A DNA stretch of 64,000 nt, from the NCBI RefSeq assembly GCF_003984625.1, contig NZ_RWKH01000021.1, positions 1 through 64,000 on the forward strand, given 5' to 3'. The position numbers and the translations under genes are program-made. The notes under the pieces were generated by a model. The model searched no databases. It saw only the letters and a program-made list of their open reading frames with translations, and had not been told where the DNA came from. The stretch's first letter is position 1. Every line of letters starts with the position of its first letter. Source of the DNA: Variovorax sp. DXTD-1. Its GTDB lineage: Bacteria > Pseudomonadota > Gammaproteobacteria > Burkholderiales > Burkholderiaceae_C. Shown one piece after another: positions 1-11,516 of the stretch.

Positions 1-75
1 CCTAGGCCTGAAAAGCTAGAACTGTGGGAAACCTAGTCCAACTGCCCCAATTTCCGGCCAAGGGCCTGCCGATCA

Positions 76-1767
76 TCATGCCGCAGCAGCCACCCTGGCG
101 CGCTTGGCCGGTGCGACGGGCTTGCGGGGCGCGGCCTTGCCCGGGGCCGTCTTGATTGGCGCCTTCCTGGCGGGGGCCTTGGCAGCGATTGTCTTCGCCG
201 CCGCCGGCTTCTTCACTGCCACCTTTTTTGCCGCCGGCTTGGGCACGGCCTTCGGGGCAGCCTTCGCAGCGGGCTTGGCCGCAGCCTTCACGACGGGCGT
301 CGGCTCAGGGGCAGCCGCAGCCTTCGCGGGCGCAGCACCCGCAGCCGCCGGATGCGTCTGCGTCAGGTCCATCAGCAGCTTGTGCTCGGCCAGCATGTAG
401 TCGCCGATCTCGGTGATGTCGGGCACCGCCCGTCGACAGGCGATGAGGCCGTAGTCCATGCGCCCGTTGTAGCTCTGCACCGTCACGTTCAGGGCAGTGC
501 CGTGGCTCGCAATCGACACCGGGTAGTAGCTGGTGACCAGTGCGCCCGCAAAGTACATGGGGAACGGCGCGCCCGCCACATTCGAAATGGCCACGTTGGC
601 CGCCGGCGGCAGCAGGTTCACGAGCCCCGAGCGGCCGACCATCGACGCGATGCCCGACACCAGCCAGGGCGCCGCGAAGGTCGGAAAGTCGTCGAGGATC
701 ATGGCCTTGAAGCGGTTCATCGTCGACTTCGACGCGTTCGACGACGCGTTGATGGCCTTCAGCCGCTGCACCGGGTCGGTGATGTCGGTGGCCAGGCTCA
801 CCAGGATCATGCTGGCCTGGTTGTTGGCCGTGTCGTCGCCGGCTTCGCGCAGGCTCACGGGCACGCCGGCCACCAGCGGCTTGGCGGGCAGTTCGTTGTT
901 GTCGGCCAGGTAGTGGCGCAGCGCGCCCGCCACCGTGGCCATGACCACGTCGTTGAGCGACACGCCGAAGTGCTTGGCAATGTGCTTGGTCTCGGCCAGC
1001 GAGATGGTGCGGCCTGCAAACGTGCGCTGGTTGGTGATCGACACGTTCAGCGAGGTGCGCGGCGCAAAGAGGTTGAACTTCTTCGGCGCGGTGGCAACGT
1101 CTTTCTCGGCCGCCTTTTCGTCGGGCTTGGCCAGGCCGCCGAGCGCCCTTGCAATGGCCGGTGCCATCTTGAAGAGCTTGACGTACTGCTGCGCCGTGTT
1201 GCGCAGCGCCGCGGTCGCGAGCTCGGCCATGCCTAGCTGGTAGCCGCTGCTGCGCGGGCGTGCGCGCGGCGGCTTCACCACGCGCCCCGTCGCCTCCAGG
1301 TCGAAGATGGCCTTGCCGAGCGCCACGCCGGCCTGCCCGTCGATGCCCGCATGGTGCACCTTGGTGTACAGCGCCACCTGGCCGCTCTTGAGCCCGTCGA
1401 TGATGAAGAACTCCCACATCGGGCGGCTGCGGTCGATGAGCGTGGAGTGCAGCCGCGCTACGTATTGCTGCAGCTGCCGGTTGGTGCCGGGCTTGGGCAG
1501 CGTGATGTGGCGCACGTGGTAGTCGATGTCGATGTCGTCGTCTTCCACCCACACCGGGTTGGTCATGTCGAAGGGCATGAGCGCGAGCTTGCGCGTGAAC
1601 ACGTCGGCCAGGTGGATGCGGCTGGCCATGAACTGCTTGGCGTCTTCGTAGAAGTCGCCCTTGTAGCCCTGGGGCAGGTCGAGCACGTTGAGCGAGCCCA
1701 CGTGCATCGGCATCTCGGGGGTTTCCAGATGCAGGAAGGTGGCATCAAGACCGCTCAGGTGTTTCAT
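76..1767 (-). CDS. Wax ester synthase / diacylglycerol acyltransferase (WS/DGAT family) with a basic Ala-Lys-Pro tail
   Basis: Predicted acyl-CoA-dependent O-acyltransferase making storage wax esters or triacylglycerol at the membrane or lipid-droplet surface. The 563-residue protein begins MKHLSGLDATFLHLETP, the usual family N-terminus, and carries the catalytic HHxxxDG motif as HHAGIDG at about residues 138-144. I chose the start at 1767 because AAGGAG lies about nine bases upstream and because family similarity begins there, although the frame stays open to 1878. After about residue 470 the enzyme fold ends and roughly 95 residues of Ala/Lys/Pro repeats follow, resembling histone H1 or AlgP-type tails. 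The gene is divergent from the peptidase gene at 1956. The family call is firm; the substrate is not known. Confidence 0.9.
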   Translation of the reverse strand: MKHLSGLDATFLHLETPEMPMHVGSLNVLDLPQGYKGDFYEDAKQFMASRIHLADVFTRKLALMPFDMTNPVWVEDDDIDIDYHVRHITLPKPGTNRQLQQYVARLHSTLIDRSRPMWEFFIIDGLKSGQVALYTKVHHAGIDGQAGVALGKAIFDLEATGRVVKPPRARPRSSGYQLGMAELATAALRNTAQQYVKLFKMAPAIARALGGLAKPDEKAAEKDVATAPKKFNLFAPRTSLNVSITNQRTFAGRTISLAETKHIAKHFGVSLNDVVMATVAGALRHYLADNNELPAKPLVAGVPVSLREAGDDTANNQASMILVSLATDITDPVQRLKAINASSNASKSTMNRFKAMILDDFPTFAAPWLVSGIASMVGRSGLVNLLPPAANVAISNVAGAPFPMYFAGALVTSYYPVSIASHGTALNVTVQSYNGRMDYGLIACRRAVPDITEIGDYMLAEHKLLMDLTQTHPAAAGAAPAKAAAAPEPTPVVKAAAKPAAKAAPKAVPKPAAKKVAVKKPAAAKTIAAKAPARKAPIKTAPGKAAPRKPVAPAKRARVAAAA

Positions 1768-1955
1768 GTGACATGTCTCCTTGTGTGCGCAGGCGCCGTT
1801 CGGCAGGATACCCGTGGGCAGCCCCGCGAACAGGGGCGAATCCGCCGAACGCGGGTTTGTCCCGAGCCCCTCATGCATTGCGCTATGAATTCAATAGCTC
1901 CCGACGGGCTGCCAGGGACATGCCTTCTTTCACACCGGATTCGTACACTGCGGCC

Positions 1956-4007
1956 ATGACCTCAACTTCTTCTTCCATGCAGACCGACGAGTTCCTGTGG
2001 CTCGAAGACATCGACGGCGGCGAACAGCTCGAATGGGCCCGGCAGCACAACGCGAAGACCATGCAGCACTACGCACAGTCGCCCGCCTTCGAACGGCTGG
2101 AGAAAGGCATTCTCGAAGTGCTCGACTCGGACGACCGCATTCCGATGGTGCGCAAGATCGGCCCGCTGTTCTACAACTTCTGGCGCGACAAGAAGAACCC
2201 CAAGGGCCTCTGGCGGCGCACCACGCTGGCCGAATACCGCAAGCCGCAGCCCGCCTGGGAAACCGTGATCGACCTCGACGCGCTGGCCGAAGCCGACAAG
2301 GAGAACTGGGTGTGGCACGGCGCGCAATGCCTGCAGCCCGAATACAAGCGCTGCCTGGTTTCGCTCTCGCGCGGCGGCGCCGATGCCAACGTGGTGCGCG
2401 AGTTCGATCTGGAGCTCAAGCAGTTTGTCGACGGCGGCTTCACGCTGCCCGAGGCCAAGAGCAACGTGGCGTGGAAGGACATCGACCATCTTTATGTGGC
2501 CACCGATTTCGGCCCGGGTTCGATGACCAGTTCAAGCTATCCGCGCATCGTCAAGGAATGGAAGCGCGGCACGCCGCTCGAAAGCGCGTTGACCGTGTAC
2601 GAAGGCAGCGCCGACGACATGACCGTGAGCGCCTGGCGCGACAACACGCCGGGCTTCGAACGCGACTTCGTCTCGCGCCAGATGGACTTCTACGACAGCG
2701 AAACCTGGCTGCGCCATGCCGACGGCCGGCTTGTGAAGATCGACGTGCCCGACGATTCGAACACCGAGGTCACGCGCGAGTGGATGCTGGTCGAGCCGCG
2801 CAGCCCCTGGACCGTGGGCGGCGCCACCTACAAGCCGGGCTCGCTGCTGGCCGCGAAGTTCGACGACTTCATGGCCGGCAAGCGCGAGCTCACCGTGCTG
2901 TTCGAGCCCAATGACACCACCGCGCTCGATGACCATTCGTGGACCCGCCACCACCTGATTCTCAACGTGATGCACGACGTGGTGAACAAGCTCGAAGTGC
3001 TCACCCCGCAAGCCGGCGAATGGAAGCGCGAGAGCCTGGGCGGCGCGCCCGAGCTTTCGACCATTGCGGCCGGCGGCATCGACGAAGATGAGAACGACGA
3101 CTATTTTCTGACCGTGAGCGGGTTCCTGCAGCCGACCACGCTGTACATGGGCACCATCGGCAAGGGCGGGCCCGAGCCGCTGAAAGACAGCCCCGGCTTC
3201 TTCGACGCGTCGCGCTACCGCGTGAGCCAGCACTTCGCCACATCGAAGGACGGCACGCGCGCGCCGTATTTCGAAATCGCACCGAAGAACCTGCAGGCCA
3301 ACGGCAAGAACCCGACGCTGCAATACGCCTACGGCGGCTTCGAGATCTCGCTGCAGCCCAGCTACAGCGGCGCCATTGGCCGCGCATGGCTCGAGCAGGG
3401 CGGCGTGTACGTGGTCGCCAACATCCGCGGCGGCGGCGAGTACGGCCCGCGCTGGCACCAGGCCGCATTGCAAGAGAACCGCCTGCGCACCTGCGAAGAC
3501 TTCGCGGCCGTTTCAGAGCACCTGATCGCGCGCAACATCACCTCGCCTCGGCATCTGGGCGCGATGGGCGGCAGCAACGGCGGCCTGCTGATGGGCAACA
3601 TGCTCACGCTGTACCCGCAGCTCTACGGCGCCATCGTGAGCGAGGTGGCGCTGCTCGACATGAAGCGCTACACGCACCTGTCGGCCGGCGCCTCGTGGAT
3701 TGCCGAATACGGCGACCCCGACCAGCCGGAGGAATGGGCGTGGATCAAGGCCTTCTCGCCGTACGAGAACGCGAAGAAGGGCCAGCCCTACCCGCCCGCG
3801 CTCTTCACCACATCGACCCGCGACGACCGCGTGGGGCCGGTGCATGCGCGCAAGATGTACGCAAAGCTGGCCGCCATGGGCTACGACGCCAGCTTCTACG
3901 AGAACATGGAAGGCGGCCACAGCGCGGCAACGGACAACAAGGAGTCCGCCTTCATGGACGCCTTGGGCTACGCCTACCTGTGGAAGCACATCGGGCCATC
4001 GACATGA
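1956..4007 (+). CDS. S9 family prolyl oligopeptidase
   Basis: Serine peptidase of the prolyl oligopeptidase family, cleaving short peptides. The N-terminal part should form a beta-propeller and the C-terminal part an alpha/beta hydrolase. The nucleophile motif GGSNGG is at about residues 537-542, the catalytic Asp lies in RDDRV near 621, and the catalytic His is in GGHS near 653, so the triad is complete. No signal peptide is evident, so it is probably cytoplasmic. In-frame ATGs exist at 1920, 1956 and 1977 and no strong ribosome binding site decides between them; 1956 gives 683 residues. Its stop overlaps the arginase start (ATGA), which implies translational coupling and a joint role in peptide and arginine use. 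Confidence 0.88.
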   Translation: MTSTSSSMQTDEFLWLEDIDGGEQLEWARQHNAKTMQHYAQSPAFERLEKGILEVLDSDDRIPMVRKIGPLFYNFWRDKKNPKGLWRRTTLAEYRKPQPAWETVIDLDALAEADKENWVWHGAQCLQPEYKRCLVSLSRGGADANVVREFDLELKQFVDGGFTLPEAKSNVAWKDIDHLYVATDFGPGSMTSSSYPRIVKEWKRGTPLESALTVYEGSADDMTVSAWRDNTPGFERDFVSRQMDFYDSETWLRHADGRLVKIDVPDDSNTEVTREWMLVEPRSPWTVGGATYKPGSLLAAKFDDFMAGKRELTVLFEPNDTTALDDHSWTRHHLILNVMHDVVNKLEVLTPQAGEWKRESLGGAPELSTIAAGGIDEDENDDYFLTVSGFLQPTTLYMGTIGKGGPEPLKDSPGFFDASRYRVSQHFATSKDGTRAPYFEIAPKNLQANGKNPTLQYAYGGFEISLQPSYSGAIGRAWLEQGGVYVVANIRGGGEYGPRWHQAALQENRLRTCEDFAAVSEHLIARNITSPRHLGAMGGSNGGLLMGNMLTLYPQLYGAIVSEVALLDMKRYTHLSAGASWIAEYGDPDQPEEWAWIKAFSPYENAKKGQPYPPALFTTSTRDDRVGPVHARKMYAKLAAMGYDASFYENMEGGHSAATDNKESAFMDALGYAYLWKHIGPST

Positions 4008-4927
4008 GCAACGGCAACGGCATCACCCTCGAACTGATCGGCGCACCCACCGACATCGGCGCCAGCGTGCGCGGCGCCGGCATGGGGCCCGACGCCCTGC
4101 GCGTGGCCGGCCTGCCGGAGGCGCTGGCGCGGCAGGGCTTTGCGGTGCTCGACCGCGGCAACCTCGCGGGCCCGGCTACGCCGTGGACCGCACCGGCCAA
4201 CGGCCTGCGCCACCTGGACGAAGTGATTGCGTGGAACCGCTCGGTGTATGCCGCGGTCGACACGGCGCTGGGCCTTGGCCATGTGCCGCTCATGATGGGC
4301 GGCGACCACTGCCTGGCCATCGGCTCCATCAGCGCCGTGGCCTGGCATGCGCGCAAGCGCGGCAAGAAGCTGCGCGTGCTGTGGCTGGACGCGCACTCCG
4401 ACGTGAACACCGAAACCACCAGCCCGAGCGGCAACCTGCACGGCATGCCGGTGTCGTGCCTGCTGGGCCACGGGCCCGCGGTGCTCACCGGCTGGAGCGG
4501 CGAGCGAGCGGCGCTGGAGCACGACGCCATCCGCTTCATCGGCATCCGCAGCGTCGATACCGACGAGAAGGAAGCCATTCGCACGCTGGGGCTCAACGTG
4601 TTCGACATGCGCCACATCGACGAGCATGGCATGCGCACCACCATGACCGAGGCGCTGCAGGACGTGGACGAAGACACCCACCTGCACGTGAGCTTCGACC
4701 TCGACTGCCTCGACCCGAACATTGCGCCCGGCGTAGGCACCGGCGTGCGCGGCGGCCCCACCTACCGAGAGATGCAGCTGTGCATGGAGATGATTGCCGA
4801 CACCGGCCGGCTCGGCTCGCTCGACGTGGTGGAGCTCAACCCGGCGCTCGACGTGCGCAACCAGACCGGCGAAGTGGCGGTTGAGCTGATCGAGAGCCTG
4901 TTCGGAAAGTCGACGCTGGTGCGCTGA
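4004..4927 (+). CDS. rocF: Arginase
   Basis: Arginase of the ureohydrolase family, converting arginine to ornithine and urea; 307 residues, normal for the family. Manganese ligands are visible in GGDHCLAIG (residues 99-107), DAHSDVN (129-135) and SFDLDCLDP. ERxEL-like features of agmatinases are absent, and the context (glutamate dehydrogenase and PutA nearby) fits arginine catabolism through ornithine to proline and glutamate. The start ATG overlaps the TGA stop of the upstream peptidase by four bases. The gene ends 16 bases before the convergent lipoprotein gene. Confidence 0.9.
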   Translation: MSNGNGITLELIGAPTDIGASVRGAGMGPDALRVAGLPEALARQGFAVLDRGNLAGPATPWTAPANGLRHLDEVIAWNRSVYAAVDTALGLGHVPLMMGGDHCLAIGSISAVAWHARKRGKKLRVLWLDAHSDVNTETTSPSGNLHGMPVSCLLGHGPAVLTGWSGERAALEHDAIRFIGIRSVDTDEKEAIRTLGLNVFDMRHIDEHGMRTTMTEALQDVDEDTHLHVSFDLDCLDPNIAPGVGTGVRGGPTYREMQLCMEMIADTGRLGSLDVVELNPALDVRNQTGEVAVELIESLFGKSTLVR

Positions 4928-4943
4928 CCTTCCCGGCCCGCAA

Positions 4944-5630
4944 TCAGCCCGGGCTGGGCACCGGCTTCACCGGAAAGGTGGTGGCGGGTGCTCCGGGGTT
5001 CAGCGGCGCGGCCGGCCGCGGCGCTTCGGGTGCCACGCTGGGTGCCTCGGGTTCTTCGCCGCCCTGGCCTTCCAGAAAGCGGTCGAGCAGCGCAAAGAAG
5101 CGGTCGTAGAACAGCTCGTCCGTGAGGGTTTCGCTCGCCACCTTGACCATGGCGTCGTCGCTGCCCGCAAAGGGCAGGGAGAGCGAGCCGATGGCGCCCA
5201 CGCCCAGGCTGGCCGAGTTGTTGACCTTCTTGATGCCGTAGCGGTCTTGCAGCGCGGTGGCAAAGGCCACGGTGCTCCGCTTGCCGGACTTGCCGCCTTC
5301 GCGGGCGCACACCACCCGAAACTCCACTTCCACATGCACCTCGGCCGCCGGCTGGAAGCTCTTGCGGCCCGTCACCAGGTCGGTGTTGGCCGCGTTGATC
5401 ATGTAGCCCTGGCTCAGCAGGGCGCGGCGCGCGGCCTCGCAGGTCTGGGCCTCGGTGGCGGCGTAGGTGCGTGTGTGGGTGGTGGTGGAGTCGAACTCCT
5501 CGGTTTCGTACGACACCCGGCGCGGGCTGCTGCCGCAGCCGGCGAGCAGAAGGGCCGACAACAGGCCGAGGACAAGAACGGGCGTGCGAAGAACGGAAAA
5601 GGCAGAAGAGAAGCGAAGGGGCATGATCAT
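4944..5630 (-). CDS. DUF2242-like lipoprotein
   Basis: Predicted lipoprotein of about 228 residues. The N-terminus has a hydrophobic stretch ending in the lipobox LLAGC, so the mature protein should be lipid-anchored. The body has a conserved stretch with YETEEFD and, further on, GRKSFQP, matching my memory of the DUF2242 family; the last 40 residues are Pro/Ala-rich. I chose ATG 5630, with AGGA about 11 bases upstream; ATG 5624 is nearly as good. The function is unknown. It is convergent with arginase and lies downstream of the kinase gene on the same strand. Confidence 0.75.
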   Translation of the reverse strand: MIMPLRFSSAFSVLRTPVLVLGLLSALLLAGCGSSPRRVSYETEEFDSTTTHTRTYAATEAQTCEAARRALLSQGYMINAANTDLVTGRKSFQPAAEVHVEVEFRVVCAREGGKSGKRSTVAFATALQDRYGIKKVNNSASLGVGAIGSLSLPFAGSDDAMVKVASETLTDELFYDRFFALLDRFLEGQGGEEPEAPSVAPEAPRPAAPLNPGAPATTFPVKPVPSPG

Positions 5631-5717
5631 GGCGCGGCGAATCCTAACCGGCGTCTCCGCCGGCGAGGTTTCGAGCATCGTCGAGCGCCGGCGTTCCCAA
5701 CGCGGCGCAAGAATTTT

Positions 5718-6371
5718 TCAGGACCAGTGCAGCACGTGGTGCGCACGCACGCGCGTCGCGGCAATCAGCCGGGCATTGGGCGCATCGGTTCGGGCCACCC
5801 AGTCGCGCGCGGCCTCGGCGCTGCGGCCGAACTGCTGGTGGCGCTTTTGCAAACGCTCCTCGCGCACCGCATCGTCGATGTCGACGTACCAGACCTCGTC
5901 GAGCATGGCCGCTGCACCGGCCCAGGGGCCGTCGTCATGCAGGAGATAGTTGCCCTCGGTGATGACCAGTTGCGTCTCTGGCAGCACCGCGATGGCGCCA
6001 GCGATCGGCTCCTCGATCTCGCGGCGGAACTCGGGGGCGTAGACGATCGGATCGTCCGTCCGCTGCTCGCGCAGCCGCTGAAGCAGCGCCACGTAGCCAG
6101 CGCTGTCGAAGGTATCGGGGGCGCCCTTGCGATCGGCGCGGCCGAGCCGTTGCAGCTCGACGTTGGCCAGGTGAAAACCATCCATGGGCACGACTTGCGC
6201 GCGGCCCGGGCCCACCGCTTGGAGCAGCGCCAGCGCGAGCGTGGACTTGCCCGCGCCCGGCGCGCCGACCAGCCCCAGGAGCTTGCGCTGCCCGCCGGCC
6301 ATCAGGGCTTGCAGGCGGGACAGGCTGTCGGCGGGAATGGAGGGATGTTCTTGCGCGGGGATGGTGCTCAT
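5718..6371 (-). CDS. P-loop nucleoside/sugar kinase family protein (YggC-like)
   Basis: A 217-residue cytosolic kinase of the uridine kinase / pantothenate kinase-like P-loop group. The Walker A motif is GAPGAGKST at about residues 36-44; MDGFHLAN follows, typical of phosphate acceptor binding, and ITEGNYLL is a second family motif. Closest remembered relatives are E. coli YggC and annotated fructose or nucleoside kinases; the substrate cannot be decided here. The start at 6371 lies 34 bases after the glutamate dehydrogenase stop, so the two may be co-transcribed. Confidence 0.8.
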   Translation of the reverse strand: MSTIPAQEHPSIPADSLSRLQALMAGGQRKLLGLVGAPGAGKSTLALALLQAVGPGRAQVVPMDGFHLANVELQRLGRADRKGAPDTFDSAGYVALLQRLREQRTDDPIVYAPEFRREIEEPIAGAIAVLPETQLVITEGNYLLHDDGPWAGAAAMLDEVWYVDIDDAVREERLQKRHQQFGRSAEAARDWVARTDAPNARLIAATRVRAHHVLHWS

Positions 6372-6405
6372 CCCCCAAGCGTACAACCCTCCTTCGCTTC
6401 GAGAA

Positions 6406-7677
<1,272 letters not shown>

Positions 7678-7804
7678 GAGAGAACCCTTGGTTTGAACGG
7701 ATGGCCGCAACGATAGACCTCTCGCGCCCGGCGCGCCATGGCTTATGCGCGCGGCGATGGCGGTTATGCAAGAGAGGTTTGACCAAGGCGCTCGTTCCTC
7801 CGCG

Positions 7805-10783
7805 CTATGCAACAGCGCTCAGCAGCGCGGCATTGCCGCCGGCCGCCGTGGTGTTGACCGTGACCGTCTGCTCGGCGCAAAACCGGTACAGGTAGTGCGG
7901 CCCGCCGGCCTTGGGCCCGGTGCCGCTCAGCCCTTCGCCGCCGAAGGGCTGCACGCCGACCACCGCGCCGATGATGTTGCGGTTCACATAGATGTTGCCC
8001 ACGTGCGCACGCGAGGCCAGCGCCTGGGCGCGCGAATCGATGCGGGTCTGGATGCCGAGCGTGAGGCCGTAGCCCAGCGCGTTGATGCGCTCGATCACCT
8101 CCGCAGGTTCGCTCAGCGCGCCGTGGCCCCATCGCGCAATCTGCAGCACCGGGCCGAATATCTCGCTGGTCACGCTTTCGATGGAAGACACCTCATAGGC
8201 CTGCGGCGCAATCAGGTTGCCTTCCGCATCTGTTGAAGAAGAAGCCGGCGCGAGAAGACGTTTTGCCTCCGAATCCAGCCGCTTCAAATGGCGCCGGATG
8301 TTGTCGGCCGCTTCGCTGTCGATCACCGGGCCCACATCGGTCGACAGCAGCGCCGGGTCGCCGGCCACCAGCTCCCCCGCCGCGCCGCGGATCATTTCGA
8401 TCACCGCGTCGGCAATGGCGTCGTGCAGCACCAGCAGCCGCAACGCCGAGCAGCGCTGCCCAGCCGAACGGAACGCGCTCTGCACCACGGCATCGACCAC
8501 CTGCTCGGGCAGCGCGCTCGAGTCGACCAGCATCGCGTTGATGCCGCCGGTCTCCGCAATCAGCGGCACGATGGGGCCCTCCTTTGCCGCAAGCGCGCGG
8601 TGAATGATGCGCGCCACCTGCGTCGACCCGGTGAACACCACGCCTGCCACACCCGGCGCGGCGACCAGCGCGGCGCCCACCGTTTCACCGGATCCGTGCA
8701 GCAGTTGCAGCGCATCGGCCGGCACGCCGGCGGCGTGCAGCAGCTTCACGGCTTCGAGCGCTACGGCGGGCGTCTGCTCGGCCGGCTTGGCCAGCACCGT
8801 GTTGCCGGTGGCAAGCGCGGCCGCCACCTGGCCCATGAAGATTGCGAGCGGAAAATTCCACGGGCTGATGCACACCCAGGGGCCGCGCGCGGTGAGCCGC
8901 AGTTCGTTGCTCTCGCCCGTGGGGCCGGGCAGCGCCACGGGCTGCATGATGCGTTCGGCTTCGTCTGCGTAGTAGCGCAAGAAATCGATGGCCTCGCGCA
9001 CTTCGGCCACCGCATCGCCCCAGGTCTTGAACGCCTCTTTCACCAGCAGCGCGCAGAAGCGCGGCAGCTCGCGCTGCAGTGCATCGGCGGCCTGGCGCAG
9101 CATGGCGGCGCGGGCCTCGACCGGCGTCTTGCGCCAGCTGCGGAAGGAAGCGGCGCTGGCGGCAACGGCCCTCGCCGCACTGGCGGCATCGAACTCCGCG
9201 ACCCGGGGTACGGCGGTGGCATCCAGCGCCGCAAGCAGCGGCGCGCGCATCGACGCGACGGCAAGGTCCACACCCTCGCTGTTGCGCCGCGCAGGCGGCG
9301 GGCCGAAGAGCGCCGGCGGCAGCGGCAAGGCGGGGTTCGTCGGTTCGAGCCAGAGCGGGGACATGAGCAGCTCATCGATGTCCACGTCTTCGTCGCCCAG
9401 CTGGTTCACGAACGATGAATTGGCGCCGTTCTCGAGCAGGCGCCGCACGAGGTAGGCGAGCAAGTCCTTGTGCTGGCCCACCGGCGCATACACGCGCACC
9501 GGCGCGGCGGTGCTCTTCATCACTTCGCGGTAGACGCCCTCGCCCATGCCATGCAGGCGCTGCAGTTCGAAGGGTGCCTGGGCCGCCTCGGCCATTTGCA
9601 GGATGGCCGCGATGGTGCCCGCGTTGTGCGTGGCGAACTGCGGATAGATCGCGTCGGGCGCCGAGAGCAGCGCGCGCGCGCAGGCCAGGTAGCTGATGTC
9701 GCTGTGGTGCTTGTGCGTGAAGACCGGGTAGTGCGGCAGGCCGAGCTCCTGCGCGCGCTTGATCTCGGCGTCCCAGTAGGCGCCCTTCACCAGGCGGCAC
9801 ATCAGCCGCAGGCCGTGTTTGCGCGCCACCGACGTGACATGCTCGATGAGTTCGAGCGCGCGCGTCTGGTAGGCCTGCAGCGCAAGGCCAAAGCCGCGCC
9901 ACTGCGGCTGTTCGGCGGCCACGCGCGCGGCCAGCGCCTCGAACACATCGAGCGAAAGCTCGAGCCTGTCGACCTCTTCGGCATCGATGGTGAGGTTGAG
10001 GTTGGCAGCCGCCGCAAGCTCGCACAGCTGCCATACGCGCGGCACCAGTTCGCGCATCACGCGCTCGCTCTGCGCATATTCGTAGCGCGGATGCAGCGCG
10101 CTGAGCTTGATGGAAATGCCGTCGTTGTGCTCGGGCGCACGCGCCGCATCGGCACCGGCCGCAATGGCGCCGATGGCGTGCGTGTAGCTGTCGAGGTAGC
10201 GCAGCGCGTCGGCATCGGTACGCGCGCCTTCGCCGAGCATGTCGTAGCTGAAGCGCAGCGCGTCCTGCTTGCGGTGCGCCGAGCGGGCCTCGTCCATGGC
10301 CTCTGCAATGGTCTGGCCCAGCACGAACTGGCGCCCCAGCAGTTGCACCGCGCGCAGCGTGGCGGCCACCACCGTGCGCGCGCCGAGCTTGGCCATGAGG
10401 CCGGGCGGGTGGTCGCCTTCGGGCAGGAACTTCTTCGACATCGCGATGGCGGCGGAAGACAGGCGCGACAGCGTCGAATCGGCCGTGCCTTCGAAATCGG
10501 CGCGGCCCAGCTGATCGGCCGTGAGCGCGATGGCCGTGGCGGCGTCGGGCACGCGAAGCAGTGCCTCGGCCAGGCGCATGAGCGCCAGGCCCTCGGCGCT
10601 GGAAATCGGGTACTCGCGCAGCAGGCTTTCCATGGCCCAGAACGGCGGTGGATGCCGGCGCACCGCCTCCACCCAAGGCCTGGCGGCAGTCGCCGCCGCA
10701 GCCCAGTCGAGTGCGCCTTCGAGGGAGGCGAGCCTGTGCGAGACGACATCCGCTTCTTGGCGGTAGGGGGTGGGCAGGTGCAT
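7805..10783 (-). CDS. putA: Bifunctional proline dehydrogenase / L-glutamate gamma-semialdehyde dehydrogenase
   Basis: PutA oxidises proline to glutamate in two steps (FAD proline dehydrogenase, then NAD aldehyde dehydrogenase) and associates peripherally with the membrane. At 992 residues it is the short class: the protein starts directly with the alpha-helical region and lacks the ribbon-helix-helix DNA-binding domain of the long forms. The PRODH barrel occupies about residues 150-430 ([22 protein letters not shown]). The ALDH domain occupies about 510-960, with the catalytic Glu in AETGG near 743 and the Cys in GQRCSALR near 778. The ATG at 10783 follows AAGGAACTGCC. The divergent Lrp-type gene is the likely regulator. 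Confidence 0.93.
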   Translation of the reverse strand: MHLPTPYRQEADVVSHRLASLEGALDWAAAATAARPWVEAVRRHPPPFWAMESLLREYPISSAEGLALMRLAEALLRVPDAATAIALTADQLGRADFEGTADSTLSRLSSAAIAMSKKFLPEGDHPPGLMAKLGARTVVAATLRAVQLLGRQFVLGQTIAEAMDEARSAHRKQDALRFSYDMLGEGARTDADALRYLDSYTHAIGAIAAGADAARAPEHNDGISIKLSALHPRYEYAQSERVMRELVPRVWQLCELAAAANLNLTIDAEEVDRLELSLDVFEALAARVAAEQPQWRGFGLALQAYQTRALELIEHVTSVARKHGLRLMCRLVKGAYWDAEIKRAQELGLPHYPVFTHKHHSDISYLACARALLSAPDAIYPQFATHNAGTIAAILQMAEAAQAPFELQRLHGMGEGVYREVMKSTAAPVRVYAPVGQHKDLLAYLVRRLLENGANSSFVNQLGDEDVDIDELLMSPLWLEPTNPALPLPPALFGPPPARRNSEGVDLAVASMRAPLLAALDATAVPRVAEFDAASAARAVAASAASFRSWRKTPVEARAAMLRQAADALQRELPRFCALLVKEAFKTWGDAVAEVREAIDFLRYYADEAERIMQPVALPGPTGESNELRLTARGPWVCISPWNFPLAIFMGQVAAALATGNTVLAKPAEQTPAVALEAVKLLHAAGVPADALQLLHGSGETVGAALVAAPGVAGVVFTGSTQVARIIHRALAAKEGPIVPLIAETGGINAMLVDSSALPEQVVDAVVQSAFRSAGQRCSALRLLVLHDAIADAVIEMIRGAAGELVAGDPALLSTDVGPVIDSEAADNIRRHLKRLDSEAKRLLAPASSSTDAEGNLIAPQAYEVSSIESVTSEIFGPVLQIARWGHGALSEPAEVIERINALGYGLTLGIQTRIDSRAQALASRAHVGNIYVNRNIIGAVVGVQPFGGEGLSGTGPKAGGPHYLYRFCAEQTVTVNTTAAGGNAALLSAVA

Positions 10784-10871
10784 GGCAGTTCCTTGGTTCT
10801 ATCTCCTATGGTCTTTGGATATAGGCCGAATCTTTTGCCAAAAAACAATAGTCAAACCGGATAATTCACCA
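10784..10871. promoter_or_regulatory. Divergent putA / Lrp-type regulator control region
   Basis: The 88 bases between putA and the Lrp/AsnC gene must carry both promoters. The centre (about 10800-10825) is markedly AT-richer than its surroundings and has an imperfect dyad, TATCTCC and GGATATA. Lrp-type proteins bind AT-rich imperfect dyads, so this is a plausible operator, but no exact consensus is claimed. Confidence 0.4.
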
Positions 10872-11345
10872 ATGCCCGACCTGGATCTGGATCGCATCGA
10901 TCTCCGGCTGCTGAAGATTCTTCAGGAAGATGGCCGCATCACCAACCTCAAATTGGCGGAGGCGGTGGCGCTCTCGCCCACCGCGGTGCTGGCCCGGGTG
11001 CAGCGGCTCACGCGCGACGGCTTCATTCAAGGTTACGAGGCGCGGCTCGATCCGCACAAGCTCGGGCGCGGCCTCACGGTGTTCGTGGAAATACTGCTCG
11101 ACCGCACCACCCCCAACGTGTTCGACCAGTTCAAGGCCGCCGTGCAGGTACGCGACGAAATCATGGAGTGCCACATGGTCGCGGGCGGCTTCGACTACCT
11201 GCTCAAGACCCGCATGGCCGACATGGCGGCGTACCGCGATTTCGCGGGCACGGTGCTGTGGCAACTGCCCGGCGTGCGCGAAACACGCACCTACGCGGTA
11301 ATGGAAGAAGTGAAGAGCAGCGCGCGGCTGCCGCTGGGCATCTAG
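10872..11345 (+). CDS. Lrp/AsnC family transcriptional regulator (PutR-like)
   Basis: A 157-residue regulator with an N-terminal winged helix-turn-helix (DLDRIDLRLLKILQEDGR, then NLKLAEAVALSP) and a C-terminal RAM ligand-binding domain, the normal length for the family. It is divergent from putA with 88 bases between. Because this PutA lacks its own DNA-binding domain, proline-responsive activation of putA by this protein is the likely arrangement, as known for PutR in alphaproteobacteria. The start MPDLDLD fits the family. The longer frame from 10770 would run back into putA and is unlikely. Confidence 0.88.
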   Translation: MPDLDLDRIDLRLLKILQEDGRITNLKLAEAVALSPTAVLARVQRLTRDGFIQGYEARLDPHKLGRGLTVFVEILLDRTTPNVFDQFKAAVQVRDEIMECHMVAGGFDYLLKTRMADMAAYRDFAGTVLWQLPGVRETRTYAVMEEVKSSARLPLGI

Positions 11346-11516
11346 CGCGCGAAGACGCGAGCAAGGGGTAGCAGCGACCACTCAGTCAGTCGTGCTTTCC
11401 ATGAAGAATTTGGCAGCAGCGCCGCAGCCTTATGTACGGCGGCCTATTGCACAACCTGCTGAGGCTGCCCCGCCTTGTATAAATCTTTCCTTATCAATGG
11501 GGAGATGGCGCAGGAT

